NCBI GenBank assembly: GCA_017444705.1
Contig: JAFSWA010000051.1
Coordinates: 1-7,776 of the forward strand
DNA from: a bacterium
Lineage (GTDB): Bacteria; Cyanobacteriota; Vampirovibrionia; Gastranaerophilales; Gastranaerophilaceae
Length of the DNA stretch: 7,776 nt
Reading direction: 5' to 3'
How positions within the stretch are numbered: the first letter of the stretch is position 1; each line of letters starts with the position of its first letter. A program made the translations under genes and the position numbers. The notes under the pieces are model-generated. The model had not been told where the DNA came from and ran no database searches. It worked only from the letters and a program-made list of their open reading frames with translations. This document shows positions 1 to 6,625 of the stretch, piece by piece.

Positions 1-1125
1 TAAAACATCCTCGTATGAAAATTCATCAAACAGTTCAATCAAAGAATTTAAAATCTGCTCATTGTAAGCTAAACCCTTATATATTGCGGGAATTGAATAT
101 TTTAAATCACCTTTTTGGCAGTCGTGATTTCTTATTTCAAGGTAATTTTTGAGTCGTACTTCCGGAAAAAACAGTGATTGCTGCGTTTCATAATCGTTCA
201 TAATCGGTAAAAATCCATCATAGCCATGTTGTAAAAATTCTCTGAACGTAATTTTGCCGTTAATAATGATATCGTTATTAATCGGACAGGTTATTCCGTG
301 ACCGTTGGAAAGTATTTTTGGTCTTGAAATATAGAGCATCGGAATATCAAGAACCCTGTCAAGATAGTCCTCAAAACGAAATTCGTAATTTTTGTCAAAC
401 AGCTTTTTACTGATTAATCCGCAACGGGCATTGTCCGTTTTGAGCCAAGCCAAAGCTCTGTTTGTTTTAAATCCGGTATTTTTCCCGCCCTTAATTGGGG
501 AATTCGCAAACATAGCCGTCATTACGGGCGAAATTTTTGTAAATATGCGAAGCTTTTTTATTGCATCTTCTTCGTTTTTAAAATCAATTGCTACCTGAAT
601 TCCCGCAGTTTCTCTCATCATTGAAGAAGCTAAAACTCCGGGAAGATATTTTGCCATATATTGATAACGTTTTTTGGGAAAAACCTCTATTTCTTTTGAG
701 GTTGAATATGGGCTTATTCCGTATTCCAAAAGCTTTATTTTGAAATGATTCAATACGGGTTGAATCTCTTCGTCGATTTTCTCAATTCTGTTTTTCAGTT
801 CAACTACTGATTTTTGAGGCTCTAAACTAATCTCAAACTGGCAGCCGGGTTCAAGCGTAATTGTCGTTTCTCCTTTTTTTAATCCGACTAAAACCTGATT
901 ATTATACAGTTTTCCCCAACCGCAAACCGATGAAATTTCTTCTAAAAGCTCTTTAATTCCGTTCTTACCGTAATATTTTACGGCAAGTTTATCCCTGTCT
1001 ATCGGTAAACGCTCCAATTCCATGCCGATTTTCATTTGAATATTCGGGGCAAAACTATAAAAACTTCTTAAAATATCTCTTTTTGTTAGTGTCTTTTGAT
1101 GCTCTTTTTTTATTTGGTTTAACAT
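1..1125 (-). CDS. gshA: Glutamate-cysteine ligase, plant-type GCS2 family (partial, C-terminus beyond window)
   Basis: This gene would catalyse ATP-dependent joining of glutamate and cysteine to gamma-glutamylcysteine, the first step of glutathione synthesis, in the cytosol. I translated 375 open codons from the ATG at 1125-1123; the frame runs off the left edge, so the C-terminus (roughly 50-80 residues by family length) is missing. Visible landmarks are IGMELER (33-39, the family's GxExE substrate-loop motif), LEPGCQFEIS (91-100, matching the family's EPGGQFELS), MMRETAGIQVAIDF near 186-199, a FANSP segment followed by KGGKNTGF, and FPEVRLKNYLEIR (about 320-332), a hallmark of the plant/alphaproteobacterial type. 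No SD sequence precedes the ATG. It is divergent from rsmA with a 63-bp gap. The family call is strong. The exact product is less certain, because GCS2 also includes other carboxylate-amine ligases. No glutathione synthetase gene is visible here. Confidence 0.87.
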   Translation of the reverse strand, partial: MLNQIKKEHQKTLTKRDILRSFYSFAPNIQMKIGMELERLPIDRDKLAVKYYGKNGIKELLEEISSVCGWGKLYNNQVLVGLKKGETTITLEPGCQFEISLEPQKSVVELKNRIEKIDEEIQPVLNHFKIKLLEYGISPYSTSKEIEVFPKKRYQYMAKYLPGVLASSMMRETAGIQVAIDFKNEEDAIKKLRIFTKISPVMTAMFANSPIKGGKNTGFKTNRALAWLKTDNARCGLISKKLFDKNYEFRFEDYLDRVLDIPMLYISRPKILSNGHGITCPINNDIIINGKITFREFLQHGYDGFLPIMNDYETQQSLFFPEVRLKNYLEIRNHDCQKGDLKYSIPAIYKGLAYNEQILNSLIELFDEFSYEDVL

Positions 1126-1132
1126 ATATTCT

Positions 1133-1162
1133 AAAATACCACAAATTAGTTTTTTTTTCTAA
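1133..1162 (-). promoter_or_regulatory. Candidate leaderless promoter of the glutamate-cysteine ligase gene
   Basis: Reading the minus strand, a TATTTT -10 (1138-1133) lies 18 nt after a weak TTAGAA -35 (1162-1157). Seven bases separate the -10 from the ATG at 1125, so transcription would start at about the A of the start codon. Both boxes deviate from consensus and the region is all A/T, so this is tentative. It is supported mainly by the absence of any SD sequence and by the same geometry at dxr and the kinase gene. Confidence 0.35.
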
Positions 1163-1175
1163 CTTTTTGTATTAT
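1146..1175 (+). promoter_or_regulatory. Candidate promoter of rsmA-ispE
   Basis: A TTAGTT -35 (1146-1151) and a TATTAT -10 (1170-1175) are separated by 18 nt. A second TATTAT at 1173-1178 is an alternative -10. Either choice gives a leader of only about 3-7 nt before the rsmA ATG at 1189, and no purine-rich SD sequence is present. The element overlaps the minus-strand promoter region of the divergent ligase gene. The tract is low-complexity T-rich DNA, so confidence is low. Confidence 0.3.
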
Positions 1176-1188
1176 TATTGATTTTATC

Positions 1189-2025
1189 ATGGATTACATT
1201 ACTCGGGCAAAAAAATTCAGAGCAAAAAAAAGATTAGGACAAAATTTTCTTATTGATGAAAATATTGTATCTGCAATTATGGAACATTCCGAGGTAGGGT
1301 CGGATGAAACTGTTGTTGAAATAGGTCCGGGGCTTGGTTTTGTGACGGAGCAGCTTGTTCAGTGTGCAAAAAAAGTTATTGCGATTGAGCTTGATTCTGA
1401 TGTTATTGATATTTTAAAAAAAATTCCCTGCGAAAATCTTGAAATTTTGAATCAGGATATTTTAAAAACGGATATTTCTAAGTTTGGGTATAATTTAAAG
1501 GTGGTAGCTAATATCCCGTATTATATAACAAGCCCTATTTTGGCACATTTATTAGGTGAAATTGATGATATTGATAATAAAAATCGAAAATCAATAAATG
1601 AAATTTATTTAATGGTTCAGTATGAAGTGGCTCAAAGACTTGTTGCAAATGAAAATTCCCCGTCAAAACAATATGGACTTTTGTCAATTTTGGCTCAGTT
1701 CAATGCCGATGTTGAAATTGTAGAATTTGTACCGTCAAAATGCTTTTTCCCACGTCCAAAAGTTGATTCTGCCATTGTAAAATTCAAAATTAATGATAAA
1801 CCGAGAGTCGAAACAGATGATTATTCATTTATGAGAAAAGTAGTCAAAGCGTGTTTTGGTACAAGAAGAAAGAATCTTAAAAATTCCTTATGTAACTTTG
1901 GTTTTGATAAGCTTGCGGTTGAAAAAGCGTTGAAAAACCTTGGGTTTAATGAAAATATAAGAGGTGAAAATCTCTCAGTTCAGCAGATGGCAAATTTAAG
2001 TGAGGAATTGAAAAAATGGCTCTGA
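1189..2025 (+). CDS. rsmA: 16S rRNA (adenine(1518)-N6/adenine(1519)-N6)-dimethyltransferase RsmA (KsgA)
   Basis: RsmA uses S-adenosylmethionine to dimethylate two adjacent adenines in the 3' terminal hairpin of 16S rRNA, a late check in 30S subunit assembly. The 278-residue length is typical. Motifs in order are KRLGQNFL (14-21), the SAM-binding EIGPGLG (44-50), the acidic IELD (66-69), NQDIL (88-92), the catalytic NIPYYI (108-113, family N-L/I-P-Y), FFPRPKVDS (186-194) and FGTRRKNL (223-230) of the C-terminal domain. Residues about 123-136 are a charged insertion compared with the family's usual short linker. The ATG at 1189 fits the family N-terminus, with the GQNF motif at about residue 17, although no SD sequence precedes it. 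The stop overlaps ispE by 10 nt, and rsmA-ispE pairing is common in bacteria. Confidence 0.97.
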   Translation: MDYITRAKKFRAKKRLGQNFLIDENIVSAIMEHSEVGSDETVVEIGPGLGFVTEQLVQCAKKVIAIELDSDVIDILKKIPCENLEILNQDILKTDISKFGYNLKVVANIPYYITSPILAHLLGEIDDIDNKNRKSINEIYLMVQYEVAQRLVANENSPSKQYGLLSILAQFNADVEIVEFVPSKCFFPRPKVDSAIVKFKINDKPRVETDDYSFMRKVVKACFGTRRKNLKNSLCNFGFDKLAVEKALKNLGFNENIRGENLSVQQMANLSEELKKWL

Positions 2026-2861
2026 TAAAGGTTAAAACTCCCGCAAAAATAAATCTGACTTTGGAAATGACAGGGCTTTTAGACGGCGGTTTTCATTCAA
2101 TAAAAAGTATTATGACCGCAATTAATCTATATGATTTTTTAACTTTTGATATTTCAAATTGCTCAAATACAGAAATAACCCTTGCGGGAAATAGTACACA
2201 AATTCCTTATAACGAAAAGAATTTGGTCTATAAATCGATAGAATTATTCTGTGAAAAAACAAATATAAAAAATAAAAAGTTCAAAGTTTTTATAGAAAAA
2301 AATATTCCCGTTGAAGCGGGTCTTGCAGGAGGAAGTACAAATGCGGCGGGAACATTTTATGCACTGAATAAAATTTTTAATAAACCTTTAAATGAAAAAG
2401 AATTGAATGAATTGTGTGCAAAATTAGGCTCTGATTTGAATTTCTGTTTAAAAGGCGGATGCAGTCTTTGTGAAAACAGAGGAGAAATCATTACCCCTTT
2501 AAAACCTGTAAGCCTTGATGTTACTTTAATTAAACCGCAGAATTTTGGTATTAGTGCAAAAGAAGCATATACAAAATTCGATAAATTGATAAAAAAACCT
2601 GAACCTGTAAAAACGGATAAGCTAAAAGAGTTGATAAATAATGGCGGTTTTGATAAAAATTTACTGATAAATCATCTTGAAATGGCGGTAATTGAGGATT
2701 ATCCGATATTGCAAAAGATTAAAAATCAAACGGGTGCCATGATGTCAGGTTCGGGTCCGACAATGTTTACTGCGAATTCAAAAATTGATAGTACTTTCGA
2801 TGAAAATATTTTATTAATAGAAAACCTCAAAACTATTGAAACAGGGGTAGAAGAAATTTAG
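2016..2861 (+). CDS. ispE: 4-(cytidine 5'-diphospho)-2-C-methyl-D-erythritol kinase IspE
   Basis: IspE is a GHMP-family kinase that phosphorylates the 2-hydroxyl of CDP-methylerythritol, step four of the MEP pathway to isopentenyl diphosphate. The protein has 281 residues, as expected. Key motifs are PAKINLTL (9-16, catalytic Lys11), the ATP-binding glycine loop PVEAGLAGGSTNAA (98-111; Ala and Thr replace the more common GLGGGSSNAA residues), LGSDLNFCLKGG (137-148, catalytic Asp140) and the C-terminal MSGSGPTMF (243-251). The ATG lies inside the rsmA 3' end. GAGG at 2002-2005, 10 nt upstream, is its likely SD, so the two genes should be translated from one message and may be coupled. A hairpin begins at the stop codon, ending the unit. 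Confidence 0.96.
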   Translation: MALIKVKTPAKINLTLEMTGLLDGGFHSIKSIMTAINLYDFLTFDISNCSNTEITLAGNSTQIPYNEKNLVYKSIELFCEKTNIKNKKFKVFIEKNIPVEAGLAGGSTNAAGTFYALNKIFNKPLNEKELNELCAKLGSDLNFCLKGGCSLCENRGEIITPLKPVSLDVTLIKPQNFGISAKEAYTKFDKLIKKPEPVKTDKLKELINNGGFDKNLLINHLEMAVIEDYPILQKIKNQTGAMMSGSGPTMFTANSKIDSTFDENILLIENLKTIETGVEEI

Positions 2862-2898
2862 GTTAAAAATATGATTACAAATATTTTTACCTTATTTT
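2861..2898 (+). terminator. Hairpin terminator of rsmA-ispE
   Basis: The left arm 2861-2872 (GGTTAAAAATAT) pairs with the right arm 2881-2891 (ATATTTTTACC), giving 11 base pairs with one bulged T and an 8-nt loop, followed by TTATTTT. It starts at the last base of the ispE stop codon and sits just before the dxr promoter. The stem is AT-rich and therefore weak, but the position is right. Confidence 0.6.
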
Positions 2899-2904
2899 AA
2901 TTAT

Positions 2905-2933
2905 TTGAAACGGGATAATTTTTGAATTATACT
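2905..2933 (+). promoter_or_regulatory. Sigma70-type promoter of dxr-aroQ, leaderless geometry
   Basis: A TTGAAA -35 (2905-2910), a 17-bp spacer and a TATACT -10 (2928-2933) form a 10-of-12 match to the vegetative consensus with ideal spacing. Only 6 nt lie between the -10 and the dxr ATG at 2940, so the predicted start point is at the A of the ATG. No SD sequence is present. Confidence 0.7.
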
Positions 2934-2939
2934 TAAATT

Positions 2940-4100
2940 ATGAGAAAAAATATTACAATTTTAGGTTCGACCGGTTCAATAGGAACTCAGGCACTTGAAG
3001 TTATATCAAAACTTAATGATAAATTTAATATTATTGGGCTTTCTTGCGGCTCAAATACAAATTTAATAAAAAAACAAATTGAAAATCATCATCCTCAAAA
3101 GGTCTGCGTTAAAGATGAAAGGGATGCGGAATTTTTAAAAAGAGAGTTTGTCGACATTGATTTTGTTTTCGGAGATGATGGTCTGACCGATATATGTTCG
3201 GATAAAACAAATGATATTATTCTTGTTGCCGTATCGGGAAAAATAGGGTTAAAACCTACGCTTATAGCAATTGAAAATGGTATAAACATAGCACTTGCCA
3301 ATAAAGAAACACTCATTATGGCAGGCGATATTGTTATGAAAACCGCAAAAGAGCACAATGTAAAAATTTTACCGGTTGATTCGGAACATTCTGCAATTCA
3401 TCAATGTATAAAAGATTTGGACTTTGTTAATAAGCTTATTATTACCGCATCAGGCGGACCTTTTTTATACAAAACCAAAGAAGAAATGAATAATGCAACG
3501 ATTGAACAGGCACTTGCTCATCCAAGATGGTCTATGGGTAAAAAAATTACGGTTGATTCCGCAACCCTTATGAATAAAGGATTAGAGGTTATTGAAGCAC
3601 ATCATCTTTTTAATATGCCTTATGAAAAAATTGATGTTATTGTTCACCCTCAAAGTGTTGTACATAGTGCAATAGAATACCTTGACGGCAGTGTTATTGC
3701 ACAGTTGGGTCTGCCAAGTATGCATATCCCGATTCAATATGCAATTACTTATCCTGAAAGAGTTGAAGGTATAAAAAGTGAAAGTTTTGATTTTGTAAAA
3801 ATAAAACAACTTGATTTTCAAGAGGTTGATTATAATAAGTTCCCGACATTAAAACTTGCCATAGAATGCGGTAAAAACGGCGGTTCTGCACCTGTTATTA
3901 TGAATGCGGCTAATGAAGAAGCAGTCTTTGCATTTTTGGACGGAAAAATAAAACTTGGTGAAATCTATAAAATAACAGAAAAAGCAGTTTCAAAATATTT
4001 TTCATCATCATCTGTTAACAAAATTAGCGAAATTTTTGAATTGGATAAAGAAATAAGAGATTATACAAGGAGTTTAATATATGCGAATATTAGTTGTTAA
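2940..4100 (+). CDS. dxr: 1-deoxy-D-xylulose-5-phosphate reductoisomerase (Dxr/IspC)
   Basis: Dxr rearranges and reduces deoxyxylulose phosphate to methylerythritol phosphate with NADPH and a divalent metal, the first committed step of the MEP pathway; it is the target of fosmidomycin. The 386-residue length is standard. Seen in order: GSTGSIG (9-15, NADPH loop), LANKE (119-123), VDSEHSAI (146-153, metal ligands Asp147 and Glu149), SGGPF (171-175), HPRWSMGKKITVDSATLMNK (194-213), GLEVIEAHHLF (214-224, third metal ligand Glu218), HPQSVVHS (236-243) and MNAANEEAV (321-329). The ATG at 2940 sits right after a promoter with no room for an SD sequence, and the family N-terminus agrees with this start. 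The last 20 nt overlap aroQ. It lies close to ispE but in a separate transcription unit. Confidence 0.97.
   Translation: MRKNITILGSTGSIGTQALEVISKLNDKFNIIGLSCGSNTNLIKKQIENHHPQKVCVKDERDAEFLKREFVDIDFVFGDDGLTDICSDKTNDIILVAVSGKIGLKPTLIAIENGINIALANKETLIMAGDIVMKTAKEHNVKILPVDSEHSAIHQCIKDLDFVNKLIITASGGPFLYKTKEEMNNATIEQALAHPRWSMGKKITVDSATLMNKGLEVIEAHHLFNMPYEKIDVIVHPQSVVHSAIEYLDGSVIAQLGLPSMHIPIQYAITYPERVEGIKSESFDFVKIKQLDFQEVDYNKFPTLKLAIECGKNGGSAPVIMNAANEEAVFAFLDGKIKLGEIYKITEKAVSKYFSSSSVNKISEIFELDKEIRDYTRSLIYANISC
4067..4072 (+). promoter_or_regulatory. Shine-Dalgarno of aroQ inside dxr
   Basis: AAGGAG lies 8 nt before the ATG at 4081 and within the dxr coding region. It fixes the aroQ start despite the 20-nt overlap with dxr and shows that SD-led initiation operates inside this operon. 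Confidence 0.8.
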
Positions 4101-4512
4101 CGGTCCGAATCTTAATATGCTCGGAACAAGAGAGCCGGAAAAATACGGTTCAAAAACTTTGGCTCAAATTAACGATGAAATAAAACAATTTGCATTTGAA
4201 AAAGGAATAGAAGTTGAATTTTTTCAATCTAATATTGAAGGGGAAATTGTCGATAAAATACAATCCGCAAAAGGGACTTTTGACGGGTTAATCCTGAATC
4301 CCGCAGCATATACCCACACAAGCGTTGCAATAAGAGATGCCCTTTTGGCGGTGCAGATTCCGACAATTGAAGTCCATCTTTCAAATGTCTATTCAAGAGA
4401 AGATTTTCGGCAAACAACTTATACGGCAGGTGTCTGTCTCGGTCAAATTGCCGGAATGGGTGATTATGGCTATAAATTGGCGATTTTGGCTCTTGCGGAG
4501 AAACTAAAATAG
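4081..4512 (+). CDS. aroQ: 3-dehydroquinate dehydratase, type II
   Basis: AroQ removes water from 3-dehydroquinate to give 3-dehydroshikimate, step three of the shikimate pathway to aromatic amino acids. Type II enzymes are small cytosolic proteins forming dodecamers; 143 residues is the normal length. The signature NGPNLNMLGTREPEKYG (7-23) carries the active-site Arg17 and Tyr22 on the flexible lid. NPAAYTHTS (73-81) carries Asn73 and the general acid His79. EVHLSN (97-102) carries Glu97 and His99, and Arg110 follows. All expected catalytic residues are present. It is the second gene of the dxr unit with a 20-nt overlap and its own strong SD sequence. The pairing with dxr has no obvious pathway logic beyond both serving primary biosynthesis. 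Confidence 0.97.
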   Translation: MRILVVNGPNLNMLGTREPEKYGSKTLAQINDEIKQFAFEKGIEVEFFQSNIEGEIVDKIQSAKGTFDGLILNPAAYTHTSVAIRDALLAVQIPTIEVHLSNVYSREDFRQTTYTAGVCLGQIAGMGDYGYKLAILALAEKLK

Positions 4513-4527
4513 TGTTGATATCCATTT

Positions 4528-4547
4528 CTTTACAAAACTTTACATAC
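4528..4547 (+). repeat. Tandem 10-bp direct repeat overlapping the kinase -35
   Basis: CTTTACAAAA (4528-4537) is followed directly by CTTTACATAC (4538-4547). The second TTTACA is the -35 hexamer of the kinase promoter. Such one-turn-spaced half sites are typical of response-regulator operators, but no regulator is identified here. Confidence 0.6.
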
Positions 4548-4567
4548 TTCTAAAAATTATGTATAAT
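4539..4567 (+). promoter_or_regulatory. Near-consensus sigma70-type promoter of the histidine kinase gene, leaderless geometry
   Basis: A TTTACA -35 (4539-4544), a 17-bp spacer and a perfect TATAAT -10 (4562-4567) score 11 of 12 against consensus. Eight nt separate the -10 from the ATG at 4576, so the start point should fall 0-2 nt before the ATG. No SD sequence is present. It lies in the 63-bp gap after aroQ, giving the kinase its own promoter. Confidence 0.78.
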
Positions 4568-4575
4568 AGTTTTGT

Positions 4576-6210
4576 ATGAGAGGTATTAATTTTTCAAATC
4601 AAAATAAGCTTGTAGTTATCGGACTTGCAATAAGCACAATTCTGATTTTTGCAATTGCATTTTTTTCAGTAATGAATATTCAGAATAAACTTGAAACCGG
4701 CTTTACCGATTTTGGAGAAATTATAGCTAAAACTCTTACTCAAAAGCGAATTGAAGATGTTGAAATTTTGAAAATTCAAGAAAATATGGAGCTATATTTG
4801 GTAAGTTATGCAAAAGCAATGATTAATGATAACGAAGAAATTACAGAAACCGCAAATGCAATAGAAGATACAGTAAAAGATTCTATAGTTGCGGTTTTTC
4901 TCGTAACGTGGTTAATATTTGCAATTACAATGATTATAAACGGAGTATTGGTTACAAGAGAGCTTAACATCCTTCATCACGGGGTAAGACAGATTTCAGG
5001 CGGAAAATTCGGATATCAACTTAATTCACAAGGGGTCAGCGGAAATGTAAAATCCCTTATTGATGCGTTTAACAGTATGTCAGAAAGGCTTCACCGTTAT
5101 GAAGAACAAAACATTGACCAGTTGACTATTGAGAGAAACAAGCTTGAAGCGGTGCTTATGAGTATTGTTAACGGTGTTATTGTTTGTGACGGTAACGATA
5201 ACATTACTCTGATAAACAAGGCTGCCCGAAAAATGCTCGGAATAAAAGAAACAGATATTTTGAATACAAAAATTCAGGATTATAAAGATTCAAAAGGAGA
5301 ATTTTGCTTTAAAGAAAAAATTGAACAATTTAAGGACACTCCGCTTGATATTATTGAAAACAAGCCTATTGAATTTAATGTTTCCGTTTCAAAAATGGTA
5401 TTGAAGAGTATTATTTCGCCTATGTTTTCATCAAATGATGAATATATAGGATATTTAATTGTCCTTATAAATATTACAAAAGAGGCTGAAACGGACAAAT
5501 TAAAGAGCCAGTTTATTTCAAACGTAAGTCATGAGCTTCGTACGCCTGTTACGGTTTTAAGAACTTATGCGGATACTCTGAGTTGTCATTATTCTGAGTT
5601 TGATGAAGAAACAAAAATTGAATTTTTAGGAACACTAAATACTGAAATTGCCCGTTTACATAAAATGGTTAATGATATTTTGGATTTATCGAGGGTTGAA
5701 TCTCCCGATGCAAATTTAGAAATGGGCAAATTTGATATTATAAGTGTTATAAAACAGGCGGTTTTGGGATTGGAAGTTTTGGCGGCAGAAAAAAATATCT
5801 CAATTAAGTTTGAACCGAAATCGGAACTTCCTCTTGTTATGATGAACCTTGACAGTATAGACAGAGTAATGAAAAATCTTTTGTCTAACGCAATAAAATA
5901 TTCGCCCGAGAATACAAAAATAGATGTAGATACTTATTTAACAGCAGACGGAAAATCTGTTGAAGTAACAGTTAAAGACCAAGGTATCGGAATTGAACAA
6001 AAAGATTTGGAAAAGATTTTTGACAGATTTTACAGAGTAGAAAATGAAGCACACACCGTAAAAGGAACGGGTATCGGTTTGAATTTAGTCAAGACTGCTA
6101 TTGAAGTTCACCATAACGGAAAAGTTTTCGTAATCTCAAAAATCGGTGAGGGTTCAACCTTTGGCTTCAGAATTCCCATTGACCACGAAACAATAAACGA
6201 AATTAATTAA
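4576..6210 (+). CDS. Membrane sensor histidine kinase (HAMP-PAS-HisKA-HATPase)
   Basis: This is a two-component sensor kinase of the PhoR/WalK/ResE general type, 544 residues. Residues about 12-33 and 105-126 are hydrophobic membrane segments bracketing a roughly 70-residue outside region that looks mostly helical and matches no sensor fold I recognise. A HAMP linker follows (about 127-175, with ISGGKFGYQL), then a short coiled stretch and a cytoplasmic PAS domain (about 185-300, LMSIVNGVIVCDGNDNITLINKAA near its start). The HisKA H-box is FISNVSHELRTPV (313-325) with phospho-acceptor His319. The ATP domain shows the N-box NLLSNAIKYSP (434-444), G1 DQGIGI (468-473), F-box FDRFYR (482-487) and G2 KGTGIGLNLVK (496-506). 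All catalytic motifs are intact. No response regulator is adjacent, so the output and signal are unknown. It ends 7 nt from the convergent SprA-like gene. Confidence 0.93.
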   Translation: MRGINFSNQNKLVVIGLAISTILIFAIAFFSVMNIQNKLETGFTDFGEIIAKTLTQKRIEDVEILKIQENMELYLVSYAKAMINDNEEITETANAIEDTVKDSIVAVFLVTWLIFAITMIINGVLVTRELNILHHGVRQISGGKFGYQLNSQGVSGNVKSLIDAFNSMSERLHRYEEQNIDQLTIERNKLEAVLMSIVNGVIVCDGNDNITLINKAARKMLGIKETDILNTKIQDYKDSKGEFCFKEKIEQFKDTPLDIIENKPIEFNVSVSKMVLKSIISPMFSSNDEYIGYLIVLINITKEAETDKLKSQFISNVSHELRTPVTVLRTYADTLSCHYSEFDEETKIEFLGTLNTEIARLHKMVNDILDLSRVESPDANLEMGKFDIISVIKQAVLGLEVLAAEKNISIKFEPKSELPLVMMNLDSIDRVMKNLLSNAIKYSPENTKIDVDTYLTADGKSVEVTVKDQGIGIEQKDLEKIFDRFYRVENEAHTVKGTGIGLNLVKTAIEVHHNGKVFVISKIGEGSTFGFRIPIDHETINEIN

Positions 6211-6217
6211 ACAGTAT

Positions 6218-6610
6218 TTATGCAAATGGATTTGTTGATTTTTTTGCAAACGGATTGTTTCCCATCTGTGCTTTGAAAGCTTCAGCCTGTGCCAAGGTCG
6301 CACTTGCCTGAGCATAAACATTCAAATCGGCGGAAGACAATTCACTGAAAGATTCGGGAGCTTTTGCCGCAACCATAACTGTTCTTGCGTGTTTTATTGT
6401 TTCTTCGGGATTAGTTTTATCAAGATGAGGCATTTTTATATTAACATGTCCGCTGACAGCAATACCGTTTGCGTCATAGTCAATAACTTTACCGCTTGCG
6501 GCATATTGTCCTGCTGCATTCAAATGTGCCTGTTCGTGGGTATCAACTTCTCTGAAAGATTCTTGCCTTGCCTGTCCAAGAGTCATTTTCTTACCGTTAT
6601 AACTGACCAT
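6218..6610 (-). CDS. SprA-related family protein with HEQAH putative metalloprotease motif
   Basis: The 130-residue protein resembles the SprA-related family, often annotated as putative metalloprotease. Matching elements are EVDTHEQAHLNAAGQYA (21-37; family pattern VRAHEQAHLAAAG.YA), a hydrophobic-polar GIAVSGHVNI (49-58; family YAVGGEVSID), NPEETIKHARTVMVAAKAP (67-85; family P..T..KA..I..AALAP) and a final Ala-rich helix (92-116). The HExxH at 25-29 would bind zinc, but no protease activity should be assumed. It is shorter than many family members, having only the conserved core with no signal peptide or membrane segment. The tail NNPFAKKSTNPFA repeats NPFA. AGGTG lies about 6 nt before the ATG at 6610, and the gene follows the 63-residue protein by 15 nt, so the two are probably cotranscribed. 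No obvious terminator separates it from the convergent kinase gene. Confidence 0.75.
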   Translation of the reverse strand: MVSYNGKKMTLGQARQESFREVDTHEQAHLNAAGQYAASGKVIDYDANGIAVSGHVNIKMPHLDKTNPEETIKHARTVMVAAKAPESFSELSSADLNVYAQASATLAQAEAFKAQMGNNPFAKKSTNPFA

Positions 6611-6625
6611 TTTTTCACCTTGTTG

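Noticed and set aside
392..598. Plus-strand 68-codon open frame inside the ligase gene
   Set aside because: It lies antisense to a well-conserved coding region (GCS2 motifs), and has no SD sequence or recognisable domain.
1150..1158. Poly-T run between the divergent genes as a terminator
   Set aside because: There is no GC stem before it, and it lies between two divergent start codons, where a terminator is not expected.
3095..3821. Minus-strand open frames of 87 and 79 codons inside dxr
   Set aside because: They are shadows of the dxr coding frame; dxr shows all catalytic motifs on the opposite strand.
4229..4525. Minus-strand 98-codon open frame across aroQ
   Set aside because: It is antisense to the intact active-site region of AroQ and has no initiation signal.
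4528..4547. CRISPR or larger tandem array
   Set aside because: There are only two 10-bp copies and no spacers; no CRISPR-like repeat exists anywhere in the window.
5280..5498. Minus-strand 72-codon open frame within the kinase PAS region
   Set aside because: It is antisense to a continuous kinase domain architecture.
6204..6250. Bidirectional terminator between the kinase and the convergent SprA-like gene
   Set aside because: Only a loose TGCAAA/TTTGCA pairing is present, lying mostly within the SprA-like coding end; it is too weak to call.
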